25,421 nt of DNA from MWCR01 sp041665165 (GTDB lineage: Bacteria > Patescibacteriota > Patescibacteriia > 2-12-FULL-60-25), in NCBI GenBank assembly GCA_041665165.1, contig JBAYJJ010000018.1:1-25421 (forward strand), read 5' to 3'. Under the pieces are notes generated by a model, which did no database searches, had not been told where the DNA came from, and was given only the letters and a program-made list of their open reading frames with translations. The position numbers and the translations under genes were made by a program. How positions within the stretch are numbered: the stretch's first letter is position 1; every line of letters starts with the position of its first letter. This document shows positions 14,348 through 20,657 of this stretch, in pieces.

Positions 14348-14923
14348 TTAAGCTTTTTCGTCCATGGTGTCTTGGATGGCTTTTAGGATTTCATTTCGGC
14401 CTTTTCCGCTGATATTTGAATGCAAAATAAGCTCAACTCCAGGGTAGCCAGCCTCCAGTGTACGCAATAAATTCGCTGATTCGGAATTGGACAGTTTGTC
14501 AGCCTTGTTCAGGATCAGGACAAAAGGCGTGCCATTGGATTTCAGATAATTCAGCATTTCGCGGTCCAAGTCTGTGGCGCCTATGCGCGCATCAATAATC
14601 AAAAAGACCAGCTTCAACTGTTCAGTCAGCCCAAGATAATCATTCAGCATGTTCAAGAACTCTTCGCGTTTGTCTTTGGAGGCCTTGGCATAGCCATAGC
14701 CCGGCAAATCAACCAGGAAAAATTTGTTGTCAACGTCAAAAAGATTGATGGTTCGCGTCCGGCCCGGCTCAGCGCTCACGCGCGCCAGGTTTTTTTGATT
14801 GCACAAATGGTTGATCAGCGAAGACTTGCCCACGTTTGAACGCCCAACAAAAGCCACCTGGGGCTTTTCGCTCCGCGGCAGATCCTCCAGCTTGGTCAGG
14901 CTTTTCAGGAATTTGACTTGCAT
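14348..14923 (-). CDS. engB: Ribosome biogenesis GTPase EngB/YsxC
   Basis: EngB is a TRAFAC-class GTPase of 191 residues needed for late assembly of the large ribosomal subunit. Motifs in order are G1 GRSNVGKSS at residues 27-35, the switch region with GRTRTINLF, G3 DLPGYGYA, G4 NKAD, and a closing SxxSGKG-like segment (LHSNISGKGRNE) for G5. Length is normal. The ATG at 14923 is preceded by a promoter whose -10 ends six bases upstream, so the mRNA should be leaderless; no Shine-Dalgarno site is present. It lies downstream of the BRO-N gene on the same strand but has its own promoter in the 41-bp gap. Confidence 0.95.
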   Translation of the reverse strand: MQVKFLKSLTKLEDLPRSEKPQVAFVGRSNVGKSSLINHLCNQKNLARVSAEPGRTRTINLFDVDNKFFLVDLPGYGYAKASKDKREEFLNMLNDYLGLTEQLKLVFLIIDARIGATDLDREMLNYLKSNGTPFVLILNKADKLSNSESANLLRTLEAGYPGVELILHSNISGKGRNEILKAIQDTMDEKA

Positions 14924-14929
14924 GCGTGA

Positions 14930-14958
14930 AGCATAGCCTTAAAAGGGGAGAATGACAA
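14930..14958 (-). promoter_or_regulatory. engB promoter, leaderless
   Basis: On the minus strand TTGTCA (14958-14953), 17 bases, TATGCT (14935-14930), then six bases to the ATG. This is one of the two best leaderless promoters in the window because both boxes and the spacing are good. Confidence 0.75.
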
Positions 14959-14964
14959 CCAATC

Positions 14965-15819
14965 CTACTTATCCAGCAACTTCTTGTCTTGAGGCTTCTT
15001 AAGACCCACCTTCGTTGAAACTACGGCGGGCAGGTAGTTTGTTTTAGATACGACAGACCGTCCCAATAACTTTTCCAGATTCTTTCTTGCGCCGCCGGCA
15101 ATATCGCCGCCGGCCTTGGCATCGCTCTTGAGCTTTGTGATTCCTTTTGAATCTTCTACGCGATGGATTTCTGTCGTAGACCGCTCCCCGAGCATGGTGA
15201 AGATCAGCTCAAAATCATCCATGTGATCGCGGAGGTTCTGGCGTTCCAGTCCTTTCAGTTCTTTGTATTCGCTGGGAGTGACGCCAAACGTGGCCTTTGA
15301 TATTTCGGCAGTTAGAATCTCATAATCCTTTTCTTCGGCAGCACCGCGTTTTTGCCATTCGTCTGTAAGTTCGTCGCGAATGACTATGCCGCGCATGCGC
15401 ATCTCTATCCAATCCTCGCTGTAGCCCTTTAGCTTGTAAAGCATCCGCGTCCGCTTTGAGGCCAGCTCTGGATTTTCAATTTCTTGCACGCGCTCATAGC
15501 CGACCTTGGCGAGCCAGCGCTTGAATGGTTCGGCTTTGGGTGAGGGGATGGATTGAATGATGCGGAAGATACCCTCGGTATTGGCGCAATTCATACCTTG
15601 TTTACCCCCTTCAGTAGGCACCTCAAGGGTATGTACAAACTGTACCCACCCTAGCAAGAGCTCAGGATCCCTTTGTTTCATGCGCTGTATGTATTGTTTC
15701 GGATCATTTGAATCAATGAGCGCCAAGACAACGTCTTCAACGACAAACCACCATTCGTTGTCGAGAAGTGTTTTTCTGATTTTTTTGCCCTTAAATAAAG
15801 CGATTTGGGTTGTTTCCAT
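14965..15819 (-). CDS. BRO-N domain protein (antirepressor-like)
   Basis: This 284-residue protein has an N-terminal BRO-N DNA-binding domain (about residues 1-110; IRKTLLDNEWWFVVEDVVLALIDSND and GMNCANTEGIFRIIQSIPSPKAEPFKRWLA). The C-terminal region (ILTAEISKATFGVTPSEYKEL, NLRDHMDDFELIFTMLGE, GGARKNLEKLLGRSVVSKTNYL) recurs in chromosomal BRO/DinD-like proteins. It is probably a regulator; phage relatives act as antirepressors, but there is no prophage here. Residues 264-272 (PAVVSTKVG) are encoded by a palindromic repeat also found at 16017 and, in variant form, 16134, so the tail after NYL seems repeat-derived. ATG 15819 is used; a TTG at 15828 is possible. A weak -10, TATTGT, ends five bases upstream. 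Confidence 0.85.
   Translation of the reverse strand: METTQIALFKGKKIRKTLLDNEWWFVVEDVVLALIDSNDPKQYIQRMKQRDPELLLGWVQFVHTLEVPTEGGKQGMNCANTEGIFRIIQSIPSPKAEPFKRWLAKVGYERVQEIENPELASKRTRMLYKLKGYSEDWIEMRMRGIVIRDELTDEWQKRGAAEEKDYEILTAEISKATFGVTPSEYKELKGLERQNLRDHMDDFELIFTMLGERSTTEIHRVEDSKGITKLKSDAKAGGDIAGGARKNLEKLLGRSVVSKTNYLPAVVSTKVGLKKPQDKKLLDK
15005..15030. repeat. Palindromic repeat, copy A, inside the BRO-N gene
   Basis: CCCACCTTCG, six bases, then CTACGGCGGG. Its ends are inverted repeats with one mismatch. It is read in frame on the minus strand and adds no stop codon. Confidence 0.8.
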
Positions 15820-16004
15820 ATGTGACAATATGGTTAGATATCGACGTTATTGAGAATATTTTAGCACATGTTCTGTTTTTGTTCTAGTGTTTAGAGCAGG
15901 TCAAATTGTGGATAAGGTAAATACGCGGGATGACGATCGAAAAGACCCCCTTCTTGAATAGTTGAGCCTTTTTTGTTATTATCCAGGCGCTGGAAAAGCC
16001 GAAT

Positions 16005-16043
16005 AGGGGCGTCGTACCCACCTTCGCATAAAGCTACGGCGGG
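16005..16043. repeat. Palindromic repeat, copy B, with a 12-base tRNA-Trp-like prefix
   Basis: 16017-16043 reads CCCACCTTCG, seven bases, CTACGGCGGG, the same element as copy A. Directly before it, 16005-16016 is AGGGGCGTCGTA, identical to the first 12 bases of tRNA-Trp at 16064-16075. The rest of the 15820-16063 gap shows no gene. Confidence 0.8.
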
Positions 16044-16063
16044 TTAGGTCATCAGATATTTTT

Positions 16064-16137
16064 AGGGGCGTCGTATAATGGTAGTACGGGGGTCTCCAAA
16101 ACCTCTAACGCGGGTTCGATTCCTGCCGCCCCTGCCA
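16064..16137 (+). tRNA. tRNA-Trp (anticodon CCA), CCA encoded
   Basis: The acceptor stem AGGGGCG pairs perfectly with CGCCCCT, as in many bacterial tRNA-Trp genes, with discriminator G and an encoded CCA. The D-arm is TATAATGGTAGTA. The anticodon stem GGGGT/ACCTC (one G-T pair) carries loop CTCCAAA, giving anticodon CCA. The T-arm is GCGGG-TTCGATT-CCTGC. The first 12 bases are duplicated at 16005-16016, and the last four bases form part of a downstream palindrome. No separate promoter or T-run terminator is obvious. Confidence 0.95.
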
Positions 16138-16161
16138 GCCTTCGCCAAGGCTACGGCTGGC
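16134..16161. repeat. Palindromic repeat, copy C, overlapping the tRNA-Trp 3' end
   Basis: GCCAGCC (16134-16140) pairs with GGCTGGC (16155-16161) around TTCGCCAAGGCTAC. It has the same core (CCTTCG...AAG/GCTACGG) as copies A and B with compensating arm changes. The left arm is the tRNA discriminator and CCA. A half copy in the other direction, GCGAAGGCTGG, lies at 16214-16224. Apart from these, 16162-16328 holds no recognisable gene. Confidence 0.75.
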
Positions 16162-16328
16162 GCAGCCATCAAGAGATAAAACTTGAAGGATGCGCTTGAC
16201 CTAGATAGGTTTTGCGAAGGCTGGTACGCTATAGTCTGACGAAGGCGAGCCGATTTACATGTTTTTTCGTATACACTCTTAAGCGCCGGAAAGATGGAAT
16301 TTTATAAAGGTTTTATTTCAAACTGAAC

Positions 16329-16922
16329 ATGAAACTCATATTGATCGACGGTGGTCCAGCATCCGGAAAAAATACTCTGGGAGAATTATTAGTTTACAAA
16401 CTAACTGGACTTGGAGAAAAAGCCGTGCTTTTAGATTTGGACACCTATGTCGAAAAATATAATCCCAAGTGGACATGGGGCAATGAGCAGGAAAAGGAGA
16501 AGGACCAGCTCCAGGCAAGAATAGATATTTCTAAAGATATCGATAGATATCTTTTAGATGATGTAACTGCGCTAGTAATTGGAGAAAGATTCCTATCAAA
16601 AGACGACGTTCTTCATTTTTTAAAAAGATTAGGAGCGGACCCACCCGTCTATCTTTACCACCTAAATCTTCCTTTCGCTCTAAGGCAGTATAGGCTACAT
16701 CAAAGAGGCCCTCATTCATTGATTGACTTAGAGAAAGACCAAAGGGATCGTGATGCGGTTACTGAATGGCCGGGATGCGTTTATGATAACGTACATTCTC
16801 CTGAAGAGGACGCCTCTCGATTGTTATCGTTCATTCAGGAAGGTAAAGGCGCGTTCGAAAATGAAGTCTCTCAAAAAGACAGCGATGAACTGAAGCGTCA
16901 ACATGGGTTAAAGCTGAAGTAA
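16329..16922 (+). CDS. P-loop kinase-like NTPase (197 aa)
   Basis: The N-terminus LILIDGGPASGKNTLGELL holds a Walker A loop (GGPASGKNT, residues 8-16) of the adenylate-kinase form, where an extra residue separates Lys from Thr. A LDLDTYVEKYNP segment follows, as in uridine- and nucleotide-kinase-like proteins, and VTALVIGERFL may serve as Walker B. RQYRLHQRG could be a lid-type Arg segment. It is probably a small-molecule or nucleoside kinase, or an AAA-like NTPase; the substrate is unknown. The C-terminal 30 residues are charged and likely flexible. No Shine-Dalgarno site is seen. A strong terminator follows. G+C content is lower than in neighbouring genes, hinting at acquisition. Confidence 0.75.
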   Translation: MKLILIDGGPASGKNTLGELLVYKLTGLGEKAVLLDLDTYVEKYNPKWTWGNEQEKEKDQLQARIDISKDIDRYLLDDVTALVIGERFLSKDDVLHFLKRLGADPPVYLYHLNLPFALRQYRLHQRGPHSLIDLEKDQRDRDAVTEWPGCVYDNVHSPEEDASRLLSFIQEGKGAFENEVSQKDSDELKRQHGLKLK

Positions 16923-16936
16923 TCTCGGTTTACAAG

Positions 16937-16967
16937 AAATATCCGCAACAACAAGCGGATATTTTGT
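16937..16967 (+). terminator. Intrinsic terminator after the kinase-like gene
   Basis: AAATATCCGC (16937-16946), eight-base loop, GCGGATATTT (16955-16964), continuing into TTG. The ten-base stem is perfect; the T-run is short. Confidence 0.75.
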
Positions 16968-17031
16968 TAAATGCGAGAATCCAAGAACCTTTTCAGCAAA
17001 GAAATGATCTGTTAAGATTCCATCAAATCTT

Positions 17032-17424
17032 ATGCTGCTCATAAAAGCTTCAGTCGGACCAAGTAAAATTCAAGGACTTGGAATCATTGCAAGAGCGTTC
17101 ATCCCAAAAGGAACCGTCGTCTGGAGATTCACCCCTCAATTCGATATGATTTTCGACAAGGATTCCCTAGCTCTATTGACTGAGCTCCAGAAGGATACTG
17201 TTCTCCATTACACATATCTAAACAAAAAAACTAAAAAATACACGCTCTGTTGTGATGATGCGCGTTTTTTTAATCACTCAGAAAATCCGAACACGATTTG
17301 CGTAGATACTGATAATGATGAGGAGGGACTCGATGTAGCTGCGAGAGATATACCAGAAGGCGAAGAGCTTACCTGCAATTATGATGACTTCGATATGGAG
17401 GCTTTCAAAAAGTTACACCGCTAG
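17032..17424 (+). CDS. SET-domain protein (putative protein lysine methyltransferase)
   Basis: This is a compact 130-residue SET domain. Signatures in order are GPSKIQGLGIIARAFIPKGTVV at the start, ARFFNHSENPN with the SAM-binding NHS core (Asn81, His82), and AARDIPEGEELTCNYDD with the catalytic-type Tyr117. There is no pre-SET zinc cluster and no other domain, so it is the minimal form seen in scattered bacteria. It would transfer methyl groups from S-adenosylmethionine to a protein lysine; the target is unknown. The gene stands alone between two terminator or promoter regions. A TAAGAT at 17013-17018 may be its -10; there is no Shine-Dalgarno site. Like the gene before it, it is fairly A+T-rich. 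Confidence 0.85.
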   Translation: MLLIKASVGPSKIQGLGIIARAFIPKGTVVWRFTPQFDMIFDKDSLALLTELQKDTVLHYTYLNKKTKKYTLCCDDARFFNHSENPNTICVDTDNDEEGLDVAARDIPEGEELTCNYDDFDMEAFKKLHR

Positions 17425-17493
17425 TTTTCTGTGAGCGTGTATTTTCACTAAGATGGAAAAATCAGGCTGAACCGCCCGTTCTTGGTAAAAGCA

Positions 17494-17502
17494 TGCTATA
17501 GT
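17494..17502 (+). promoter_or_regulatory. Extended -10 candidate for the second DUF3494 gene
   Basis: TGC-TATAGT ends 70 bases before ATG 17573, close to the arrangement at 11687 for the first DUF3494 gene. An alternative -10, TGTAAT at 17558-17563, would give a leader of only about three bases. Confidence 0.45.
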
Positions 17503-17572
17503 GCATACAGTTAACTAACTGCTGTGGTGCGATTTTTAACTCTACGTGCCAGCCAGCTGTAATAAAACATCT

Positions 17573-19003
17573 ATGAAAACACTTGAAAGTGTTTCAGTTG
17601 GCATAGCAGTTCTCTCCTTTGTGTTCGCCCTCACTGGGCCGATGGCCGCACTCGCGGCCGGTCCTGCAGCAGTAGATCTTGGAACAGCGGGTAACTTCGT
17701 GATTTTGACAAAGTCAGGAATCTCAACCACCGGAGTCACCTCGATTACTGGAGATATCGGAGTGAGTCCGATTGCCGCCAGTGCCATAACTGGATTCGGA
17801 TTAACCATGGATGTCTCGAATACATTTTCGACGTCAGCTCTTGTGACCGGAAAAGTATATGCCTCCGACTATACGGCTCCTGTGCCGGCTACAATGACCA
17901 CGGCGATAAGCGACATGCAAACCGCATACACTGATGCCGCGGGGCGGACTTTGCCTACAGCGACTGAGCTAGGTGCCGGTAATATTGGCGGGATGACACT
18001 TGCTCCCGGGCTTTATAAATGGGGTACTAATGTGACAATCCCAACGGATGTTACCCTCTCGGGCGGCGCCAATGATGTTTGGATTTTCCAGGTCGCGCAA
18101 AATTTGATAGTGAGTTCAGCGGCGCACGTTATCTTGAGCGGCGGCGCAAAGGCGGCTAACATCTTTTGGCAGGTCGCCGGCCAAACAACGCTTGGAACGA
18201 CAGCCGTCTTCAACGGGAATATTTTGGATCAAACGGCGATTGTGTTAAACACGGGCGCTGTTTTGAATGGAAGAGCTTTGGCCCAGACAGCCGTGACTCT
18301 TGATGCGAATTCAGTCACAATTCCTTCTGGTGCTGTTTCGTCTCCAACCCCCACTCCTGCGCCTACTCCAGCTCCAGCGTCAACGAGTACGGTATCGTCT
18401 GGCGATGGTAGTAGCGGCGGCGGCAGCAGCAACAGCAGTGGCGGAAGCAATCTCGGAAGCTCCACTTCCTCGGTCCTCACCCAGCAACAAAATAACCTAG
18501 CCAATCTCAAGACAATCGGCATCTCTATCAATGCGCTTGTGAAGCTTCCGTGTCTCACGAATTCAGCTTCGCTTGATCAAAATAATGTTTGCAAAGCTGT
18601 ATATTACGTCGGCACCGACGGTAAACGCCACGCATTCCCGAACAGCAAAGTCTATTTCTCGTGGTATCCCGACTTCTCCCAGGTTCAATTGATCAGCTCT
18701 TCTCAGCTCGCCACCATCCCGATTGGGGCGAACGCTACCTACAAACCCGGCGTGAAGATGGTTAAGTTCACGACTGATCCCAAGGTCTATGCGGTCGACA
18801 AGGGTGGGGTTTTGCGCTGGATTAAGACCGAAGCCGCGGCGGTTTCCATCTATGGCTCCGCCTGGAACAAGAACATTGACGACATCAGCGATTCCTTTTA
18901 TGCGAACTATAAGTTCGGAGCTGATATCTCAGGCTTGTCCGACTTTAATCCAGCAACTGTCCAGTCTTCAGTCAAGCTGCTAAGTGATAGTTTGCAGATG
19001 TGA
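17573..19003 (+). CDS. Secreted DUF3494 protein with Ser/Gly linker and C-terminal repeat module
   Basis: This exported protein of 476 residues has a signal peptide ending near AALAAG, then a DUF3494 ice-binding-like domain (VDLGTAGNFVILTKSGIS, SITGDIGVSPI, DVWIFQVAQNLIV, GAVLNGRALAQ). It continues with a low-complexity Pro/Thr then Ser/Gly linker. The C-terminal region is about 150 residues: KAVYYVGTDGKRHAFPNSKVYFSWYPDFSQV, then VKMVKFTTDPKVYAVDKGGVLRWIKTE and a closing NYKFGADISG. That last module recurs in CPR surface proteins, as I recall, and may bind the envelope, since no LPxTG or membrane tail is present. The start is ATG 17573; nine upstream codons are open but lack a signal-like sequence. 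Confidence 0.85.
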   Translation: MKTLESVSVGIAVLSFVFALTGPMAALAAGPAAVDLGTAGNFVILTKSGISTTGVTSITGDIGVSPIAASAITGFGLTMDVSNTFSTSALVTGKVYASDYTAPVPATMTTAISDMQTAYTDAAGRTLPTATELGAGNIGGMTLAPGLYKWGTNVTIPTDVTLSGGANDVWIFQVAQNLIVSSAAHVILSGGAKAANIFWQVAGQTTLGTTAVFNGNILDQTAIVLNTGAVLNGRALAQTAVTLDANSVTIPSGAVSSPTPTPAPTPAPASTSTVSSGDGSSGGGSSNSSGGSNLGSSTSSVLTQQQNNLANLKTIGISINALVKLPCLTNSASLDQNNVCKAVYYVGTDGKRHAFPNSKVYFSWYPDFSQVQLISSSQLATIPIGANATYKPGVKMVKFTTDPKVYAVDKGGVLRWIKTEAAAVSIYGSAWNKNIDDISDSFYANYKFGADISGLSDFNPATVQSSVKLLSDSLQM

Positions 19004-19017
19004 ATTAGTTGAACTTT

Positions 19018-19052
19018 AAAAAATCTGCTAGGCAAAGTCTGGCAGATTTTTT
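19018..19052 (+). terminator. Intrinsic terminator of the second DUF3494 gene
   Basis: AAAATCTGC (19020-19028) pairs with GCAGATTTT (19042-19050) around a 13-base loop and ends in a T-run. Confidence 0.8.
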
Positions 19053-19071
19053 ATATTGCGTGCAATAGGCA

Positions 19072-19077
19072 TACAAT
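19072..19077 (+). promoter_or_regulatory. -10 box of the 19084 gene, leaderless
   Basis: TACAAT ends six bases before ATG 19084. It lies 20 bases past the previous terminator, and no clear -35 is present. Confidence 0.5.
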
Positions 19078-19083
19078 ACTGCC

Positions 19084-19698
19084 ATGTACGGCCTAACTAA
19101 AGACGAAGAGCGCTTGTTGCGTAGCTTGAACTCGCCTGGAAAAATCCAGGATTATTTGGATCACATTCCCATCAACTTTGAGCCCGGAGGAGATACATGC
19201 CTGTCCCCGCGCCGAGTGATCCGCGAAAATCGGGCGCATTGCATTGAGGCTGCCATGCTGGCTGCTGTAGCTTTTCGCCTTAATAACGAGCCGCCCCTGG
19301 TCTTGCATCTGGCGAGCTGTGCGCACGATTTTGACCATGTAGTCACCTTGTTCAAGCGCCAAGGCTGTTGGGGCGCGGTTTCAAAAACCAATCACGCTGT
19401 CCTGCGCTATCGCGAACCAGTGTATCGGACTTTGCGCGAATTAGCCCTCTCGTATTTTCATGAATATACGGACGACAACGGACGCAAGACCTTGCGTAGC
19501 TATTCCTTGCCCATCAAGCTTTCGCGCTTTGATAAAATGGGCTGGATCACGAATGAAGATGATAATTGGGACATTGCCATCCATCTCGCCGAGTCCAAGC
19601 ACTTCCCGTTACTCAATCGTTCCCAAATAGCCGCGTTGCGCAAAGCGCACCCGACCGAAATCAAAGCCGGGGAGATAGTGGAGTGGGAGAAAAAATAA
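19084..19698 (+). CDS. Transglutaminase-like / papain-like fold protein (204 aa)
   Basis: This protein resembles a widespread uncharacterised bacterial family. The core RENRAHCIEAAMLAAVAFRL places a conserved Cys53 at the start of a helix, and LHLASCAHDFDHVVTLF gives Asp84-His85 after a strand. Cys in a helix followed by His and Asp is the layout of transglutaminase-like cysteine enzymes, so a protease- or amidase-like activity is possible. A second conserved block, SKTNHAVLRYREPVYRTLREL and KTLRSYSLPIKL, follows. There is no signal peptide. The start fits the -10 at 19072. The activity is inference; the order of catalytic residues is visible but unproven. Confidence 0.72.
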   Translation: MYGLTKDEERLLRSLNSPGKIQDYLDHIPINFEPGGDTCLSPRRVIRENRAHCIEAAMLAAVAFRLNNEPPLVLHLASCAHDFDHVVTLFKRQGCWGAVSKTNHAVLRYREPVYRTLRELALSYFHEYTDDNGRKTLRSYSLPIKLSRFDKMGWITNEDDNWDIAIHLAESKHFPLLNRSQIAALRKAHPTEIKAGEIVEWEKK

Positions 19699-19712
19699 CA
19701 ATTTCATCAACT

Positions 19713-19758
19713 TTGACGAAAGACAGTTCATATGTTAATCTAAAGGTAATCTTAGATT
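19713..19758 (+). promoter_or_regulatory. Toxin-antitoxin promoter and operator
   Basis: TTGACG (19713-19718), 17 bases, TAATCT (19736-19741) with a TG extension. Just downstream, AATCT-T-AGATT (19748-19758) is a palindrome over the expected start site, next to a half site in the -10. This fits autorepression by the antitoxin or the complex. Confidence 0.65.
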
Positions 19759-19770
19759 TAACCTGAATTT

Positions 19771-19992
19771 ATGAACAATATAATCGGTTTGAAGGATTTG
19801 CGGGAAAATTTGGGTGTGTATGAGAAGCGGATCGCAAGCGGGCAATCGTTTATCGTCATGAAACGCTCCAGGCCGATTTTTGCGATTGGGCCTGTTGATG
19901 AAGAGGGGTGGGAGACGGTGATCGATTTCACGAAATACCGCAAAGGCGGCATTCCGGCCAGCGAGTTGATCAAGATTCTGAAAGATCTCTGA
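19771..19992 (+). CDS. Type II antitoxin, Phd/YefM family
   Basis: This 73-residue protein has the Phd/YefM start IIGLKDLRENLGVYEKRIASGQSFIVMKRSRPIFAI, the standard DNA-binding and dimerisation fold. Its C-terminal part (FTKYRKGGIPASELIKILKDL) would wrap the toxin. The next gene, a RelE-like toxin, begins one base after this stop, the usual coupling. It probably represses its own promoter through the palindrome at 19748-19758. The leader between the predicted start site and the ATG is about 23 bases and lacks a clear Shine-Dalgarno site. Confidence 0.88.
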   Translation: MNNIIGLKDLRENLGVYEKRIASGQSFIVMKRSRPIFAIGPVDEEGWETVIDFTKYRKGGIPASELIKILKDL

Positions 19993-19993
19993 T

Positions 19994-20242
19994 ATGGTGG
20001 ACAGGATTCGAAAAACGCTCAAACTTCTTTCATTAAAGCAGCAGACTCAGCTTCTGGAAGTTATACAGAGAATCAGGTCAAACAATTTGAGCGGGCTTGA
20101 TGTCAAGAAACTTCAAGGACGAGACGATGTCTATCGCGTTCGAAAAGGGCTGTTTCGCGTCATCTTCCGCAAAATTCCAAATGCAGAGAATACGATCATT
20201 GCCGTGGAACGCCGTAACGATACGACTTATAATGAGTGCTGA
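19994..20242 (+). CDS. Type II toxin, RelE/ParE superfamily
   Basis: An 82-residue protein of the RelE/ParE fold: two N-terminal helices (RIRKTLKLLSLKQQTQLLEVIQRIRSNN), then LDVKKLQGRDDVYRVRKGLFRVIFRKIPNAENTIIAVERRNDTTYN. The KLQG...YRVRKGLFRVIF pattern is the core of the family. RelE toxins cut mRNA at the ribosome, while ParE toxins poison gyrase. The sequence alone does not decide, but the YRVRKGLFRVIFR core leans toward RelE. The ATG lies one base past the antitoxin stop, so expression is translationally coupled. A two-way terminator separates the pair from the convergent cold-shock gene. Confidence 0.87.
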   Translation: MVDRIRKTLKLLSLKQQTQLLEVIQRIRSNNLSGLDVKKLQGRDDVYRVRKGLFRVIFRKIPNAENTIIAVERRNDTTYNEC

Positions 20243-20245
20243 TAC

Positions 20246-20272
20246 AAAAAGACCCCCTTGCGGAGGTCTTTT
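20246..20272. terminator. Bidirectional terminator between the toxin and cold-shock genes
   Basis: AAAGACC (20248-20254) and GGTCTTT (20265-20271) enclose CCCTTGCGGA. There are A- and T-runs on each side, so it should stop both converging transcripts. Confidence 0.82.
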
Positions 20273-20292
20273 ATTGTTGCAATGTAAGACGT

Positions 20293-20493
20293 TTATTGGA
20301 CGCGCTTTACGTTGACAGCGGCCGGGCCCTTTTCGCCTTGCTCGACTTCGAAAGTGACATTGTCACCCTCGCGGAGCTCGTCAAAAGTGACGTCGACCAA
20401 TGACCTGCTGTGAAAAAACAAGTCCTTGGCTTGGCCTTCTGCACCGATGAAGCCAAAGCCACGATCGGTCAACTTCTTGATAACACCATTCAT
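20293..20493 (-). CDS. cspA: Cold-shock domain protein
   Basis: A 66-residue single cold-shock domain that binds single-stranded RNA or DNA and helps translation by melting structure. RNP1 is RGFGFIGAEG and RNP2 is DLFFHSRSL. The strand DNVTFEVEQGEKGPAAVNVKRVQ completes the barrel. Length and ends match the CspA family. TATAAA lies only three bases before the ATG on the minus strand, too close to be its -10 unless the true start lies inside, so the promoter is unclear. No Shine-Dalgarno site is visible. Confidence 0.93.
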   Translation of the reverse strand: MNGVIKKLTDRGFGFIGAEGQAKDLFFHSRSLVDVTFDELREGDNVTFEVEQGEKGPAAVNVKRVQ

Positions 20494-20657
20494 AGGTTTA
20501 TACGAAGTAAGAAAATTGCTAAGTTAAGTTATATTTATGAACTTCGACGACGCTTCACAATAAACGCAATTTCATGGCCATATAATAGCAGGTTTTGGCT
20601 TAAAAGTCAATAGAATGGCTTAGCCACACCCCAATTCCTTGCCATTTTAGCCATTTT

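Noticed and set aside
11642..15915. Perfect DnaA-box sequences (TGTGGATAA) at 11642-11650 and 15907-15915, possible origin
   Set aside because: They are single boxes 4 kb apart, with no cluster, no A+T-rich unwinding repeats and no dnaA or dnaN gene nearby.
15005..16161. CRISPR array from the regularly similar palindromes
   Set aside because: Only three copies at irregular spacing, with no spacers or cas genes.
14965..16224. Prophage or integrated element bounded by the BRO-N gene and tRNA-Trp
   Set aside because: No integrase, structural phage genes or true attachment repeat. The 12-base tRNA echo is short and joined to a palindromic repeat.
16196..16235. Promoter TTGACC...TATAGT for the kinase-like gene
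   Set aside because: The spacer is 28 bases, far too long for a sigma70 promoter. A -10-only promoter there remains possible but unsupported.
17542..17808. Minus-strand frame at the start of the second DUF3494 gene
   Set aside because: It is antisense to the signal peptide and DUF3494 domain, and its composition is typical of a shadow frame.
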